DNA of 64,000 nucleotides from a bacterium. Lineage in GTDB: Bacteria > Bacillota > Clostridia > Lachnospirales > Lachnospiraceae. The notes below the pieces were generated by a model. That model saw only the letters and a list, made by a program, of their open reading frames with translations. It did no database searches and had not been told where the DNA came from. Both the position numbers and the translations under genes were made by a program. The stretch covers positions 1 to 64,000 of the forward strand of contig JALFNN010000039.1 of NCBI GenBank assembly GCA_022774325.1, written 5' to 3'. Positions 52,685-61,933 of this stretch are shown one piece after another; the first letter of the stretch is position 1; every line of letters begins with the position of its first letter.

Positions 52685-52945
52685 ATGAAGGGAGCCGGAA
52701 GCAAGAATACATGGGCTCTGTTTCTGTTTGTTTTAACAGGAATTGTGCTGGGAGGTTTTATTGCCATGATGACAGAGAATGTACCGGCACTTAGCTGGCT
52801 GTCCTATGGACAGACATTCGGATTTGACAGTCCGATCATTCTAAATCTCGGTATGGTGGTAATTACCTTTGGGCTTAGCATCAAGATTACGATAGCGAGC
52901 ATCATTGGTGTAGTGCTTGCCATATTTATTTATCGTTTCTTATAG
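52685..52945 (+). CDS. DUF4321 small membrane protein
   Basis: 86 residues from ATG 52685 (GAGGAGGAGTACAG). Two to three hydrophobic segments: TWALFLFVLTGIVLGGFIAM, IILNLGMVVITFGLSI and IASIIGVVLAIFIYRFL, with SYGQTFGFDSP between them. This matches DUF4321, a small family of Firmicutes membrane proteins that I recall near radC-mre. Function unknown; placement beside the cell-shape genes suggests an envelope role. A short hairpin with T run follows its stop. Confidence 0.8.
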   Translation: MKGAGSKNTWALFLFVLTGIVLGGFIAMMTENVPALSWLSYGQTFGFDSPIILNLGMVVITFGLSIKITIASIIGVVLAIFIYRFL

Positions 52946-52964
52946 ATGCCGTAAGGCATTTTTT
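52946..52964 (+). terminator. Short terminator after DUF4321
   Basis: ATGCC-GTAA-GGCAT (52946-52959) followed by TTTTT. The stem is only 5-6 bases, so termination is probably partial. Confidence 0.5.
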
Positions 52965-53015
52965 GTGCTGTATGAGAACGTCTTTTTTCGAATTATCGAA
53001 TCCTATATAAGGATT

Positions 53016-53726
53016 ATGAATCAAAACAAAACCATGAAAGACATGATAGCAGATGAACGCCCGTATGAAAAATGCGAGCGTTTTGGGGCGGGCAGTTTGA
53101 CAGATATTGAATTGCTTGCCGTTCTGCTGCGTACAGGTACAAAGGGAGAAAATTCCCTTGAACTGGCCAGAAAACTTTTGTACCCGGATACCGGTGTACA
53201 GAATAAGGATGAGACTCATCTGCAGAACTGGACCAAAGAAGAACTGATGAAAGTGCAGGGAATCGGCAGGGTAAAGGCGATACAGATTCTTTGCCTTTGT
53301 GAACTTTCCAAAAGAATGGCGCAGCTTTCTGCCGGGAAAGAACTGGATTTTTCCAAACCGGATACCATAGCGGACTATTATATGGAAGATATGCGTCACC
53401 GCAGGCAGGAGCATATGAAGCTGCTTATGCTGAATACCCGATCTAAACTGATCGGTGAAAGTGAGATATCCAAAGGAACGATCAATATGTCGCTGGTTTC
53501 CCCGCGTGAGCTTTTTGTGGAAGCTCTTATGAAAAATGCAGTATACATCATACTTATGCATAATCATCCCAGCGGTGATCCGTCGCCGAGCCGGGCTGAT
53601 ATTCTGGTGACCAGAAGGGTGAAGGAGGCAGGGGAAATCCTGGGAATTGAGCTCCTTGACCATATTATTATCGGAGACAACTGTTATGTCAGTCTTGCCC
53701 TTGAGGGGTATTTAGGGAATGCGTAG
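53016..53726 (+). CDS. radC: RadC family JAB/MPN domain protein
   Basis: 236 residues from ATG 53016 (TATAAGGATT just upstream; a longer in-frame start at 52917 falls in DUF4321). N-terminal helix-hairpin-helix (RFGAGSLTDIELLAVLLRTGT, LMKVQGIGRVKAIQIL), then the JAMM metalloprotease-like motif HNHPSGDPSPSRAD with zinc-ligand His-x-His...Asp. RadC was named for radiation sensitivity, but its role is unsettled; the domain suggests a metal-dependent isopeptidase or nuclease. radC next to mreB is a common bacterial arrangement. Confidence 0.93.
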   Translation: MNQNKTMKDMIADERPYEKCERFGAGSLTDIELLAVLLRTGTKGENSLELARKLLYPDTGVQNKDETHLQNWTKEELMKVQGIGRVKAIQILCLCELSKRMAQLSAGKELDFSKPDTIADYYMEDMRHRRQEHMKLLMLNTRSKLIGESEISKGTINMSLVSPRELFVEALMKNAVYIILMHNHPSGDPSPSRADILVTRRVKEAGEILGIELLDHIIIGDNCYVSLALEGYLGNA

Positions 53727-53746
53727 CTGTGAAAGGAATATAGCAA

Positions 53747-54769
53747 ATGGCAAGAAATGTTTACGGTATTGATCTTGGAACTTATGAGATCAAAGTTTAT
53801 GATAAAAAAAAGGACACCATATGGAAGGAAAAGAATGTCATTGCAATCGCCAATCAGAAAACAATTTTTGCTGTCGGTGATGAAGCATATGAAATGTATG
53901 AAAAAGCCCCGGGAAATATACAGGTTGTGTTTCCTATGAAGGAAGGGGTCATCAGCCGATTTAACGATATGCAGTATCTGCTTCAGAATCTGCTGAAAAA
54001 AGACCGCCAGTTTGCAAGAGGTGCTGAATACGTGATCGCTGTTCCGACCGATGTTACTGAGGTGGAGAAACGGGCTTTCTTTGATCTCGTGGTCCATTCG
54101 ACCGCAAGAGCCCGGGAGGTCAATATTGTAGAACGGGGAATTGCACACTGCATCGGACTCGGAATGGATGTTCAGAATACAAAAGGGGTTATGATTGCAG
54201 ATTTCGGAGGTGAGACGACGGAAATTTCGGTTGTCGCATCCGGTGGTATGGTGCTGAATAAACTGATCAAAATCGGTGGGAATACATTTGACAATGCTGT
54301 GGCGAATCTGGTGCGGCATAATTATGATTTCCTGATTGGAAGGCTTACGGCAGAAACACTGAGGCGGCGTTTCGGTGTGTTTGGCGGAGAGAGCAGTGAG
54401 ACTATGGTCGTTGCCGGAAGAAATCTGGTAACCGGAGTTCCGAAACAGCAGGAAATTCCGATCAGCCTGGTACGTGCCGCCATGAAGGAGCCGCTTTCGG
54501 AATGTATCATGCAGATCAACCTTCTGCTTGAAAGAACGCCTCCGGAAGTATTGAAGGCCATACAGAAGAACGGTATCTTTCTGACAGGAGGTCTTTCCTA
54601 TCTTCCGGGTCTTTCCAGTTACATAGAAGGGGCAACTGGTTACCGGGTTCACACTGCGCGTCATCCGGATATTTGCGCGGTGGAAGGACTGAGTCAGATT
54701 ATCCGGTCCAAAGAGCTTAGAAAACACGCATATTCAATGCTAGACGAGAATTATAGGTGGATGAGATAG
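53747..54769 (+). CDS. mreB: Rod shape-determining actin homologue MreB/Mbl
   Basis: 340 residues, ATG 53747. Actin-fold motifs: phosphate 1 GIDLGTYEIKVYDKKK, phosphate 2 VMIADFGGETTEISVVASGG, connect 2 region IKIGGNTFDNAVANLVRHNY and adenosine motif IFLTGGLSYLPGLSSYIEG. MreB forms membrane-bound filaments that guide elongation-phase wall synthesis with MreC, MreD, RodA and PBP2, all encoded downstream. The sequence is divergent from standard MreB: the usual GIDLGTANTL is GIDLGTYEIK, and the N-terminal amphipathic helix is not obvious. The stop directly adjoins the mreC ATG. Confidence 0.9.
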   Translation: MARNVYGIDLGTYEIKVYDKKKDTIWKEKNVIAIANQKTIFAVGDEAYEMYEKAPGNIQVVFPMKEGVISRFNDMQYLLQNLLKKDRQFARGAEYVIAVPTDVTEVEKRAFFDLVVHSTARAREVNIVERGIAHCIGLGMDVQNTKGVMIADFGGETTEISVVASGGMVLNKLIKIGGNTFDNAVANLVRHNYDFLIGRLTAETLRRRFGVFGGESSETMVVAGRNLVTGVPKQQEIPISLVRAAMKEPLSECIMQINLLLERTPPEVLKAIQKNGIFLTGGLSYLPGLSSYIEGATGYRVHTARHPDICAVEGLSQIIRSKELRKHAYSMLDENYRWMR

Positions 54770-55630
54770 ATGAAAGCAAAAAACCAATTTTCACTTGCAA
54801 GCAAATACTGGCTTCTGATCCTTGCAATAATTTGTATTATATTAATGGGACTTTCCGGTTTTGCAGATACCGGGAAAGGGCCGCTCGCATGGGTAGCCGG
54901 ATATACGGTGGTACCAATGCAGAAGGGCATCAACCGTGTGGGGATGTGGATCAGTGATGTGTCCGATAATTTTGCAACGCTTCAGGAAGTGAGAGAAGAA
55001 AATAAACAACTGAAAGAAAAAGTTGCGGAGCTGACGATTGAAAATAATCAGCTTCAACAGAATTCCGCAGAGCTGGAACGACTTCAGGAACTTTTTAAAA
55101 TGCATCAGGATACGGCAGATTATCCAAAGGTCGGGGCGAATGTTATTGCCAGTGAAAACAGCAACTGGTTTTCAAGATTCACGATCGACAAGGGAAGCAA
55201 CGACGGTATTGAAGTGGATATGAATGTGCTTTCAGGTGCAGGGCTTGTCGGCATCGTTACAGAAGTCGGGCCGAATTATTCCATTGTAAGTTCCATCATT
55301 GATGATAAAAATGTGAGTGCCATGATGCTGGAAACTTTTGACAAATGTATTGTCAGCGGCGATCTGAAGCTGATAGGTGAAGGTGTTGTCAAATTCGAGC
55401 AACTTGCAAACAATGAGAATGAAGTTAAGGTAGGCACTCAGGTCGTAACTTCCAATATCAGTGACAAATATCTTCAGGGGCTTCTGATTGGATATGTCTC
55501 CGAGGTTACGGTTGATGCAAACAATCTGACACGTTCTGGATATATTATCCCGGCTACGGATTTTCATGAATTAAATGAAGTGCTGGTTATCACTACCACA
55601 AAGAAAGACTTGATTGATAAAAAGGAGTAA
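54770..55630 (+). CDS. mreC: Rod shape-determining protein MreC
   Basis: 286 residues, ATG 54770 immediately after the mreB stop. Short basic N terminus, one membrane helix (YWLLILAIICIILMGLSGF), a coiled coil (LQEVREENKQLKEKVAELTI to ELERLQELF, about 65-110), then the beta-domain core (VGANVIASENSNWFSRFTIDKGSNDGIEVDM, GLVGIVTEVGPNYSIVSSI, VVTSNISDKYLQGLLIGYV). It spans the membrane and organises PBP2 and MreD. Length is normal. Confidence 0.95.
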   Translation: MKAKNQFSLASKYWLLILAIICIILMGLSGFADTGKGPLAWVAGYTVVPMQKGINRVGMWISDVSDNFATLQEVREENKQLKEKVAELTIENNQLQQNSAELERLQELFKMHQDTADYPKVGANVIASENSNWFSRFTIDKGSNDGIEVDMNVLSGAGLVGIVTEVGPNYSIVSSIIDDKNVSAMMLETFDKCIVSGDLKLIGEGVVKFEQLANNENEVKVGTQVVTSNISDKYLQGLLIGYVSEVTVDANNLTRSGYIIPATDFHELNEVLVITTTKKDLIDKKE

Positions 55631-55632
55631 GG

Positions 55633-56160
55633 ATGAAGAAATTAAAACGGATTGCAGTCTGTACCGTTATCATACTGATCTGTTTCCTACTGGAGACGAC
55701 AATATTTCAATATCTGGCCCTGGCATCGGTCATCCCGAATCTACTGATCGTAGTCACTTCTTCCTTTGGTTTTATGCGCGGAAGAAAGGAAGGTCTGTTC
55801 ATCGGATTCTTTTGCGGATTACTCAAAGATATTCTGGGTGGCGATTTAATTGGATTTTATGCCTTGGTGTATATGGTGATTGGATATTGCAACGGATTTT
55901 TCAGCAGGGTATTTTATGATGAAGACATCAAGCTTCCGCTGGCGCTGATTTCGGCGAGTGAACTGGTTTACAGCCTGGTTGTTTATATTTTCCTTTTTAT
56001 GCTGAAAAGCGATTTTAATTTCTGGTATTATTTCAATCATATCATAATGCCGGAACTTGTTTACACCATTCTGATCACACTGGGCTTATATCAGGTGATC
56101 CTGCATACGAATCGACGACTGGAAGAGGAAGAAAAAAGGAGTGCAAGTAAATTTGTATAA
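55633..56160 (+). CDS. mreD: Rod shape-determining protein MreD
   Basis: 175 residues, ATG 55633 (AAAAAGGAGTAAGG). Five to six hydrophobic helices (RIAVCTVIILICFLLETTIF, VIPNLLIVVTSSFGFMRG, GLFIGFFCGLLKDILGGDLIG, LVYMVIGYCNGFFSRVFY, LVYSLVVYIFLFMLKSDF), with the conserved P-N-L and GRKEGLFIGFFxGLLxD pattern. It is an integral membrane partner of MreC. The following PBP2 gene starts within its last 20 bases. Confidence 0.93.
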   Translation: MKKLKRIAVCTVIILICFLLETTIFQYLALASVIPNLLIVVTSSFGFMRGRKEGLFIGFFCGLLKDILGGDLIGFYALVYMVIGYCNGFFSRVFYDEDIKLPLALISASELVYSLVVYIFLFMLKSDFNFWYYFNHIIMPELVYTILITLGLYQVILHTNRRLEEEEKRSASKFV

Positions 56161-59092
56161 ATTATGGGAACGCCTGAAGGCATGGGCAATCGAGATAGTT
56201 AAATCCAGGGCTTTTGTTGTAATGATCGCGTTCTGTGTGATGTCAGCAATTCTTGTTCAGAGAGTTTTTTATCTGCAGATCGTAAAAGGACAGGAGTATC
56301 TGGATGACTATAAATTACAGATTCAGAAGACAAAAGAAGTACAAGGAACAAGAGGCCGGATTCTGGACCGTAACGGTGTGGTTCTTGCCGACAATAAGCT
56401 TGCCTATTCTGTCACAATAGAAGACAACGGGGATTACAGCAACAGTACTACTGCCGAAAAGAATCAGATTATCAATGAGACGGTTCTGAAAGTAATTGAT
56501 ATTGTAGAATCTAACGGGGATTCCATCATCAATAATTTTAAGATTGTTCTGAATGATAACGGGGAATATCAATATACGATGGATGAAGATTCGACTCAGA
56601 AGCTTCGTTTTCTTGCGGATATTTTCGGATATGCCACAATTGACAAGCTTTCTGATGAACAGAAGGCATATACCGCAGAAGATATCATCAACTATCTCTG
56701 TACGGATAAACGATGGGGATATGGAATTGATCAGGAAGAATTTTCGAAAGAGATGGTTCTGAAAATGGTCAATATCCGTTATGCCATGAGTCTGAACCGG
56801 TATCAGAAATATGTCGCTACAACGGTAGCAAGTGATGTGAGTGAAGAAACAAAAGCAGCCATTATGGAGAATATTGATACACTTCAGGGCGTCAATATCG
56901 CAGAAGATTCTCTGAGAGTTTATCCCGACAGCAAGTATTTTGCATCTATTCTTGGATATACCGGTACCATTTCCCAGGAAGAGTATGACTCCATGGACAA
57001 AGAAACGCAGGAAAGATATTCCCTTACAGATATTGTTGGTAAAGCTGGATTGGAACAGGTTCTGGACGAGACGCTCCAGGGGCCGAAAGGAGAAATCAAG
57101 CTTTACGTAAACAGTGTGGGGAAAATCATAGAAACAGATGAAGTTTCCGAGGCAAAAGCAGGAAATGATGTCTATCTTTCAATCGATGCAAATCTACAAA
57201 AAGCAGCTTATGACTTGCTGGAAGAAAAGATTGCCGGAATTGTGGTTGCAAAGATGGCGAATGTCATGAACTATGATCGGAGTCAGGTTACAGATGAGAG
57301 TGATGTTATCATTCCAATCGATGACGTCTACAATGCATTTATTTCAAATGAGATCCTGGATACCGGACATTTTGAAGATCCGGATGCCAAATCGACAGAA
57401 CAGGCTGTGTATCAGGCATACATTACGAGACATGAAGAAGTGATTTCAGAAGTTCTGGAACAGCTGGGAAATCCGAATGCTCCTGCATATAAAGAATGTT
57501 CAAAAGAAATGCAGGCTTATTTGAGCTATGTGATCAGTGATCTTCTGACAACCAATGCAAAGATATTACAGACAGATAAGATTGATACGAAGGACAAGAC
57601 ATACCTTGCCTGGGAAGAAGATGAGACGATCAGCTTATATACATATTTGAACTATGCAATTTCCCAGAACTGGATCGATACATCGAAACTGAAGGAATAC
57701 ATGGATGAGGAGAGCAGTTATTCTGATCTTGGTGAGACTTACCAGGGACTCGTGAACTTCATTGGGAAGAAACTGTCGACGGATTCCGGATTTGAGAAAC
57801 TGATTTATAAATATATGATCAAGACAGGCCGGATTACAGGTACGCAGATCTGTCTGCTCTTGTATGAACAGGAAGTCCTGGATTATGATGAAACCCAATA
57901 CAATAACCTTGTAAGTGGTGCGACCGGTCCTTATGATTTTATTCGCGGTAAGATTCAAACGCTTGAAATCACTCCGGGGCAGCTTGGACTGGAACCATGT
58001 ACAGGATCTGTTGTAGTGACGGATGTCAATACAGGAGAAGTGCTGGCATGCGTCTCTTATCCGGGATATGATAATAACCGTCTGGCGAACAGTATGGATT
58101 CTGATTATTATAGCCAGCTGCGGCAGAATCAGGCGGCACCGCTTTATAACAATGCCACACAGGAGCGGACGGCACCGGGTTCTACTTACAAACCGTTGGT
58201 TGCGACTGCAGGATTGACAGAGGGTGTGATTAGTTCTGATACATATCTGAACTGCAGCGGTGTTTATAAAAAAGTATCACCGAATCCGAAGTGCTGGTTT
58301 TATCCGAGCTCCCATGGATCACTGAATGTATCCGGTGCGATTCAGAAATCATGTAACCTGTTTTTCTATGAGGTGGGATATCGTCTGGGACTTACGAACG
58401 ATGCGCTTAATGAGAATGATCTTTCGGATACAAGTGGCGAAGCTACAGCTACAAGATATTCGTCCGATAAAGGCCTTGCGGTTTTGAAGCAGTATGCGAC
58501 TTTATTTGGTCTCGGGCAGAAAACAGGTATAGAGATACCAGAATCGGAGCCTCAGATTTCCGATCAGGATGCGGTCCGGTCTGCGATTGGACAAGGAACC
58601 AATAACTATACAACGACACAGCTTGCCAGATATATTACTGCTGTTGCGAACCGTGGAACCGTATATAATCTGACATTGATCGACAAAGTTACAACTGTGG
58701 AAGGCGATGTGATTGAACAGTCTGAGCCGAGTGCTCTGAATCAGATTGAAAATGTTTCCAACAACACCTGGGATGCGGTGCATCAGGGAATGCGTGCCGT
58801 TGTCACCAGCAGCAGTACCTATTCTTCTTTGAATGGATTTGCGATGTCCGGTAAAACGGGTACTGCCCAGCAAAGTAAATCGCATGCGAACCATGGTCTG
58901 TTTGTTGGATTCGCGCCGAGTGACGAACCAGAGATTGCATTTGCAATCCGAATTAAAAACGGATATGAATCGTTGTATGTTTCTGAAATTGGACGTGATC
59001 TGATGCGGTATTATTATGGATTGGCTGATCGTAATGAACTTATCACCGGTCATGCTGCAGAAATTACTGTGACAGGAGTTCACGGAGATTAG
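56141..59092 (+). CDS. mrdA: Penicillin-binding protein 2 (class B transpeptidase) with large insert
   Basis: 983 residues if GTG 56141 is used; TTG 56153, 12 bases after GGAG, is an equally plausible start. One N-terminal membrane helix (AFVVMIAFCVMSAILVQRVF), the dimerisation domain starting GTRGRILDRNGVVLADNKLAY, and the transpeptidase domain with S681-T-Y-K684, S737-C-N and K905-T-G. It crosslinks peptidoglycan during elongation, with RodA as glycosyltransferase partner. About 230 residues (roughly 385-615, acidic, helical) are inserted between SIDANLQKAAYDLLEEKI and GSVVVTDVNTGEVLAC, making it far longer than usual PBP2 (600-700). Confidence 0.93.
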   Translation: MQVNLYKLWERLKAWAIEIVKSRAFVVMIAFCVMSAILVQRVFYLQIVKGQEYLDDYKLQIQKTKEVQGTRGRILDRNGVVLADNKLAYSVTIEDNGDYSNSTTAEKNQIINETVLKVIDIVESNGDSIINNFKIVLNDNGEYQYTMDEDSTQKLRFLADIFGYATIDKLSDEQKAYTAEDIINYLCTDKRWGYGIDQEEFSKEMVLKMVNIRYAMSLNRYQKYVATTVASDVSEETKAAIMENIDTLQGVNIAEDSLRVYPDSKYFASILGYTGTISQEEYDSMDKETQERYSLTDIVGKAGLEQVLDETLQGPKGEIKLYVNSVGKIIETDEVSEAKAGNDVYLSIDANLQKAAYDLLEEKIAGIVVAKMANVMNYDRSQVTDESDVIIPIDDVYNAFISNEILDTGHFEDPDAKSTEQAVYQAYITRHEEVISEVLEQLGNPNAPAYKECSKEMQAYLSYVISDLLTTNAKILQTDKIDTKDKTYLAWEEDETISLYTYLNYAISQNWIDTSKLKEYMDEESSYSDLGETYQGLVNFIGKKLSTDSGFEKLIYKYMIKTGRITGTQICLLLYEQEVLDYDETQYNNLVSGATGPYDFIRGKIQTLEITPGQLGLEPCTGSVVVTDVNTGEVLACVSYPGYDNNRLANSMDSDYYSQLRQNQAAPLYNNATQERTAPGSTYKPLVATAGLTEGVISSDTYLNCSGVYKKVSPNPKCWFYPSSHGSLNVSGAIQKSCNLFFYEVGYRLGLTNDALNENDLSDTSGEATATRYSSDKGLAVLKQYATLFGLGQKTGIEIPESEPQISDQDAVRSAIGQGTNNYTTTQLARYITAVANRGTVYNLTLIDKVTTVEGDVIEQSEPSALNQIENVSNNTWDAVHQGMRAVVTSSSTYSSLNGFAMSGKTGTAQQSKSHANHGLFVGFAPSDEPEIAFAIRIKNGYESLYVSEIGRDLMRYYYGLADRNELITGHAAEITVTGVHGD

Positions 59093-59106
59093 AAGGAGTG
59101 GGGGAC

Positions 59107-59754
59107 TTGAATCAGAAAGTCGTAATTAAAAGTAATAAATACGGCTTGATCGTTCATATGGATCCTGAGGCAGAATATAAGCAGATCCTTGAGGAACTTA
59201 GGACAAGTTTCACTGAATCGGCAAAATTTTTTAAAGATGCAAGCATGGCGATTACCTTTGAGGGGCGAGTGCTTACCAAGCCGCAGGAAGAAGAAATCAT
59301 AGATTTGATCACAGATATTGCGCACATCCATATTGTATGTATTTTCGACAAAAACGAGAATACAGAAAGATTGTACAAAAGCGTGGTGGAAGAATGTCTT
59401 GAAGATTTGCCCAGAAGAGAAGGACAGTTTTACCGGGGGACACTGAAGAAGAGGCAGGTACTGGAAACGGAAAAAAGCATCATTATATTAGGCGATGTAG
59501 AATTTGGAGCGACTGTCGTTTCACGCGGTAATATTGTGGTGCTCGGTACGATTCGTGGTACTGTACATGCAGGAGCGGCAGGAAATAAAAATGCGTTTGT
59601 CGTTGCGTTGGCTATGAAGCCTCAGATGCTGAAGATTGCAGGAGTCGGTGCAAATCGTGTGTATTTGCGTAAAGGGGAAAAGCCGGAAGCGCGGATTGCA
59701 CGGCTGGACGAAGAACACATTTCTATTGGTCCGCTTAAGAATCAAATTTGGTAG
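59107..59754 (+). CDS. minC: Septum site-determining protein MinC
   Basis: 215 residues from TTG 59107, chosen because AAGGAG ends 8 bases upstream; the in-frame GTG 59098 overlaps that site. N-terminal domain (VVIKSNKYGLIVHMDPEAEY) for FtsZ binding, linker near 100, and the C-terminal beta-helix domain (KSIIILGDVEFGATVVSRGN, VVLGTIRGTVHAGAAGNKNA) for dimerisation and MinD binding. It inhibits FtsZ polymerisation away from midcell. Overlap of the stop region with the minD ribosome binding site indicates coupling. Confidence 0.93.
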   Translation: MNQKVVIKSNKYGLIVHMDPEAEYKQILEELRTSFTESAKFFKDASMAITFEGRVLTKPQEEEIIDLITDIAHIHIVCIFDKNENTERLYKSVVEECLEDLPRREGQFYRGTLKKRQVLETEKSIIILGDVEFGATVVSRGNIVVLGTIRGTVHAGAAGNKNAFVVALAMKPQMLKIAGVGANRVYLRKGEKPEARIARLDEEHISIGPLKNQIW

Positions 59755-59765
59755 GAGGACGTGTT

Positions 59766-60557
59766 ATGGGCGAGATTATTGTTGTGACATCAGGAAAAGG
59801 CGGAGTCGGAAAAACGACCACTACAGCAAATATTGGAGCGGGACTTGCAAGTCTTGGCCAGAAGGTACTTGTAATTGATACAGATCTGGGGCTCAGGAAC
59901 CTGGACGTAGTTATGGGACTGGAGAATCGGATTGTGTACAATCTCGTAGATGTAATTGAAGGAAGCTGCCGACTGAAACAGGCGGTTATCAGGGACAAGA
60001 GGCATGAAAATCTGCATCTGCTTCCTTCTGCTCAGACAAAAGACAAATCTGCTGTTTCCCCGGAACAGATGATCAAGCTGACTTCGGAACTCCGGGAAGA
60101 ATATGATTACGTGCTTCTGGACTGTCCGGCTGGAATCGAACAGGGATTTCAGAATGCGATTGCCGGAGCTGACCGGGCAATTGTTGTAACTACTCCTGAA
60201 GTTTCATCGATTCGTGATGCTGACCGGATCATTGGACTTTTGGAAGCTCATCATATGGCAAAGATGAATCTGATTATAAACCGTATCAGGATCGATATGG
60301 TGAAACGGGGGGATATGATGTCCATTGACGATGTGACTGAAATACTTTCCATTGACCTTCTGGGGGCGATCCCGGATGATGAACAGGTCGTTGTCGGTAC
60401 CAACCAGGGAGAGCCGGTTATTGATATGGATTCACTGGCAGGAAAAGCCTATATGAATATCTGCCGGAGAATTTTGGGAGAAGATGTTCCGTTTCTGGAT
60501 TTTGATAAACAGAATAGTATGCTGCATAAGTTTATTCGCAGATTTCGGAAAAATTAG
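59766..60557 (+). CDS. minD: Septum site-determining ATPase MinD
   Basis: 263 residues from ATG 59766 (GGAGGACGTGTT). Deviant Walker A VVTSGKGGVGKTTTTANIG with both signature lysines, switch I DTDLGLRNLDVVMGLENR, Walker B YDYVLLDCPAGIEQGFQNA, and a C-terminal membrane-targeting helix FDKQNSMLHKFIRRFRKN. It recruits MinC to the membrane and is released by MinE. Spacing to minE is 11 bases. Confidence 0.96.
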   Translation: MGEIIVVTSGKGGVGKTTTTANIGAGLASLGQKVLVIDTDLGLRNLDVVMGLENRIVYNLVDVIEGSCRLKQAVIRDKRHENLHLLPSAQTKDKSAVSPEQMIKLTSELREEYDYVLLDCPAGIEQGFQNAIAGADRAIVVTTPEVSSIRDADRIIGLLEAHHMAKMNLIINRIRIDMVKRGDMMSIDDVTEILSIDLLGAIPDDEQVVVGTNQGEPVIDMDSLAGKAYMNICRRILGEDVPFLDFDKQNSMLHKFIRRFRKN

Positions 60558-60568
60558 GAGGCAGGCTT

Positions 60569-60799
60569 ATGCATGTATTTGAAACAAAATATCGGAAACC
60601 ATCTGTTTCGATTGCAAGAGACAGGCTGAAAGCATTGATCGTAGCAGATCGTATGCAATGTCAGCCGGATACATATGAGTTTCTGTGCCGGGAATTATTC
60701 CGCACAGTTTCAAAGTACATGAAAGTAACTGAAGAACAATTTGACGTGGATATCACACGGTCAAGGATTACTATTGATTTAACGGGAGACGAATCGTGA
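60569..60799 (+). CDS. minE: Cell division topological specificity factor MinE
   Basis: 76 residues, ATG 60569 (TAGGAGGCAGGCTT). The N-terminal anti-MinCD helix SVSIARDRLKALIVADRMQC is followed by the topological domain (FLCRELFRTVSKYM, FDVDITRSRITIDL). The presence of MinE together with MinCD predicts an oscillating rather than DivIVA-anchored Min system, as in many Clostridia. Its TGA overlaps the rodA GTG. Confidence 0.93.
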   Translation: MHVFETKYRKPSVSIARDRLKALIVADRMQCQPDTYEFLCRELFRTVSKYMKVTEEQFDVDITRSRITIDLTGDES

Positions 60800-61920
60800 G
60801 ATTACCAAAAAAAACGAAACCTTATCATTTGAAGGATTACAAATTTAATCTGATCATTTCTGTTGTTGCGCTGACAATTCTGGGAATTCTGGTTATCGGA
60901 AGTGCCCAGAAATCAGTGCAGAATAAGCAGATCATTGGTCTTGTACTGGGACTGATCGTTATGGTCATCGTATCACTTATTGATTATGTATGGGTCTTGA
61001 ACTTATACTGGATGATCTATGCGATTAATATTGTGATGCTGGTGATCACATTGATTTTTGGCACAGAAGTAAACGGTGCGAAGAGATGGATCAATCTGTA
61101 TTTTACCAATTTCCAGCCTTCGGAACTCACTAAGATATTGATGGTTCTGTTTTTTGCAAAATTTCTTATGAATCATGAGGAAGATCTCAACAGTTTTCGC
61201 ACGATTATAACTGCTGTATTACTGTTTGCTCCAACCGCACTTCTGATTGTAATGCAGCCGGATTTGTCTACTACGATATCGATTGTTCTGGTGTTCTGTG
61301 TCATGATGTATATCGCGGGACTGAGCTATAAATTTATTGGTACAATGCTGGCAATCCTCATACCAACGGCAGTGATTTTTATCAGTATTGCGGTACAGCC
61401 GAATCAGCCGTTCCTAAAAGACTACCAGCAGGAGCGAATTCTGGCATGGCTTGAGCCGGAAAAATATGCCAGTGATCAGGCATTTCAGCAGAACAATTCT
61501 ATGATGGCGATTGGATCCGGACAGCTCACGGGGAAAGGGCTGAACAACAATACGACGACATCTGTGAAGAATGGAAATTATATACCGGAGCCCCAGACAG
61601 ACTTTATTTTTGCAATTGTTGGTGAAGAATTAGGTTTTGTGGGTTGCTGTATTGTGATTGGTCTGTTATTATTAATAGTAATACAGTGTATTTTGATAGG
61701 GATTAAAGCACAGGATATGGCGGGGCGAATCATCTGCTGCGGAATAGCCGCGCAGATAGCGGTGCAGTCGTTCGTCAATATCAGCGTGGCTACAGGAATT
61801 TTCCCAAATACAGGTATTCCGTTACCTTTTGTCAGTTACGGGCTGACATCACTTGTCAGTATGTTTATGGGAATCGGTTTTGTGTTAAATGTTGGCCTTC
61901 AGCCGAAAAAATACCAATAA
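60796..61920 (+). CDS. rodA: RodA/FtsW/SpoVE (SEDS) glycosyltransferase
   Basis: 374 residues from GTG 60796, overlapping the minE stop. About ten membrane helices; SEDS signatures NGAKRWINLYFTNFQPSELTKI, MQPDLSTTISIVLVF, YQQERILAWLEPEKYASDQAFQQ, GSGQLTGKGLNNN, DFIFAIVGEELGFVG and the ending NTGIPLPFVSYGLTSLVSMF. It polymerises lipid II together with the class B PBP encoded 4 kb upstream in the same block. Context favours RodA over FtsW. Confidence 0.92.
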   Translation: MRLPKKTKPYHLKDYKFNLIISVVALTILGILVIGSAQKSVQNKQIIGLVLGLIVMVIVSLIDYVWVLNLYWMIYAINIVMLVITLIFGTEVNGAKRWINLYFTNFQPSELTKILMVLFFAKFLMNHEEDLNSFRTIITAVLLFAPTALLIVMQPDLSTTISIVLVFCVMMYIAGLSYKFIGTMLAILIPTAVIFISIAVQPNQPFLKDYQQERILAWLEPEKYASDQAFQQNNSMMAIGSGQLTGKGLNNNTTTSVKNGNYIPEPQTDFIFAIVGEELGFVGCCIVIGLLLLIVIQCILIGIKAQDMAGRIICCGIAAQIAVQSFVNISVATGIFPNTGIPLPFVSYGLTSLVSMFMGIGFVLNVGLQPKKYQ

Positions 61921-61933
61921 AGGAGTGGTGAAA

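Noticed and set aside
53684..54727. 347-codon - strand frame opposite mreB
   Set aside because: Shadow of the mreB reading frame; low-complexity translation, no start signals.
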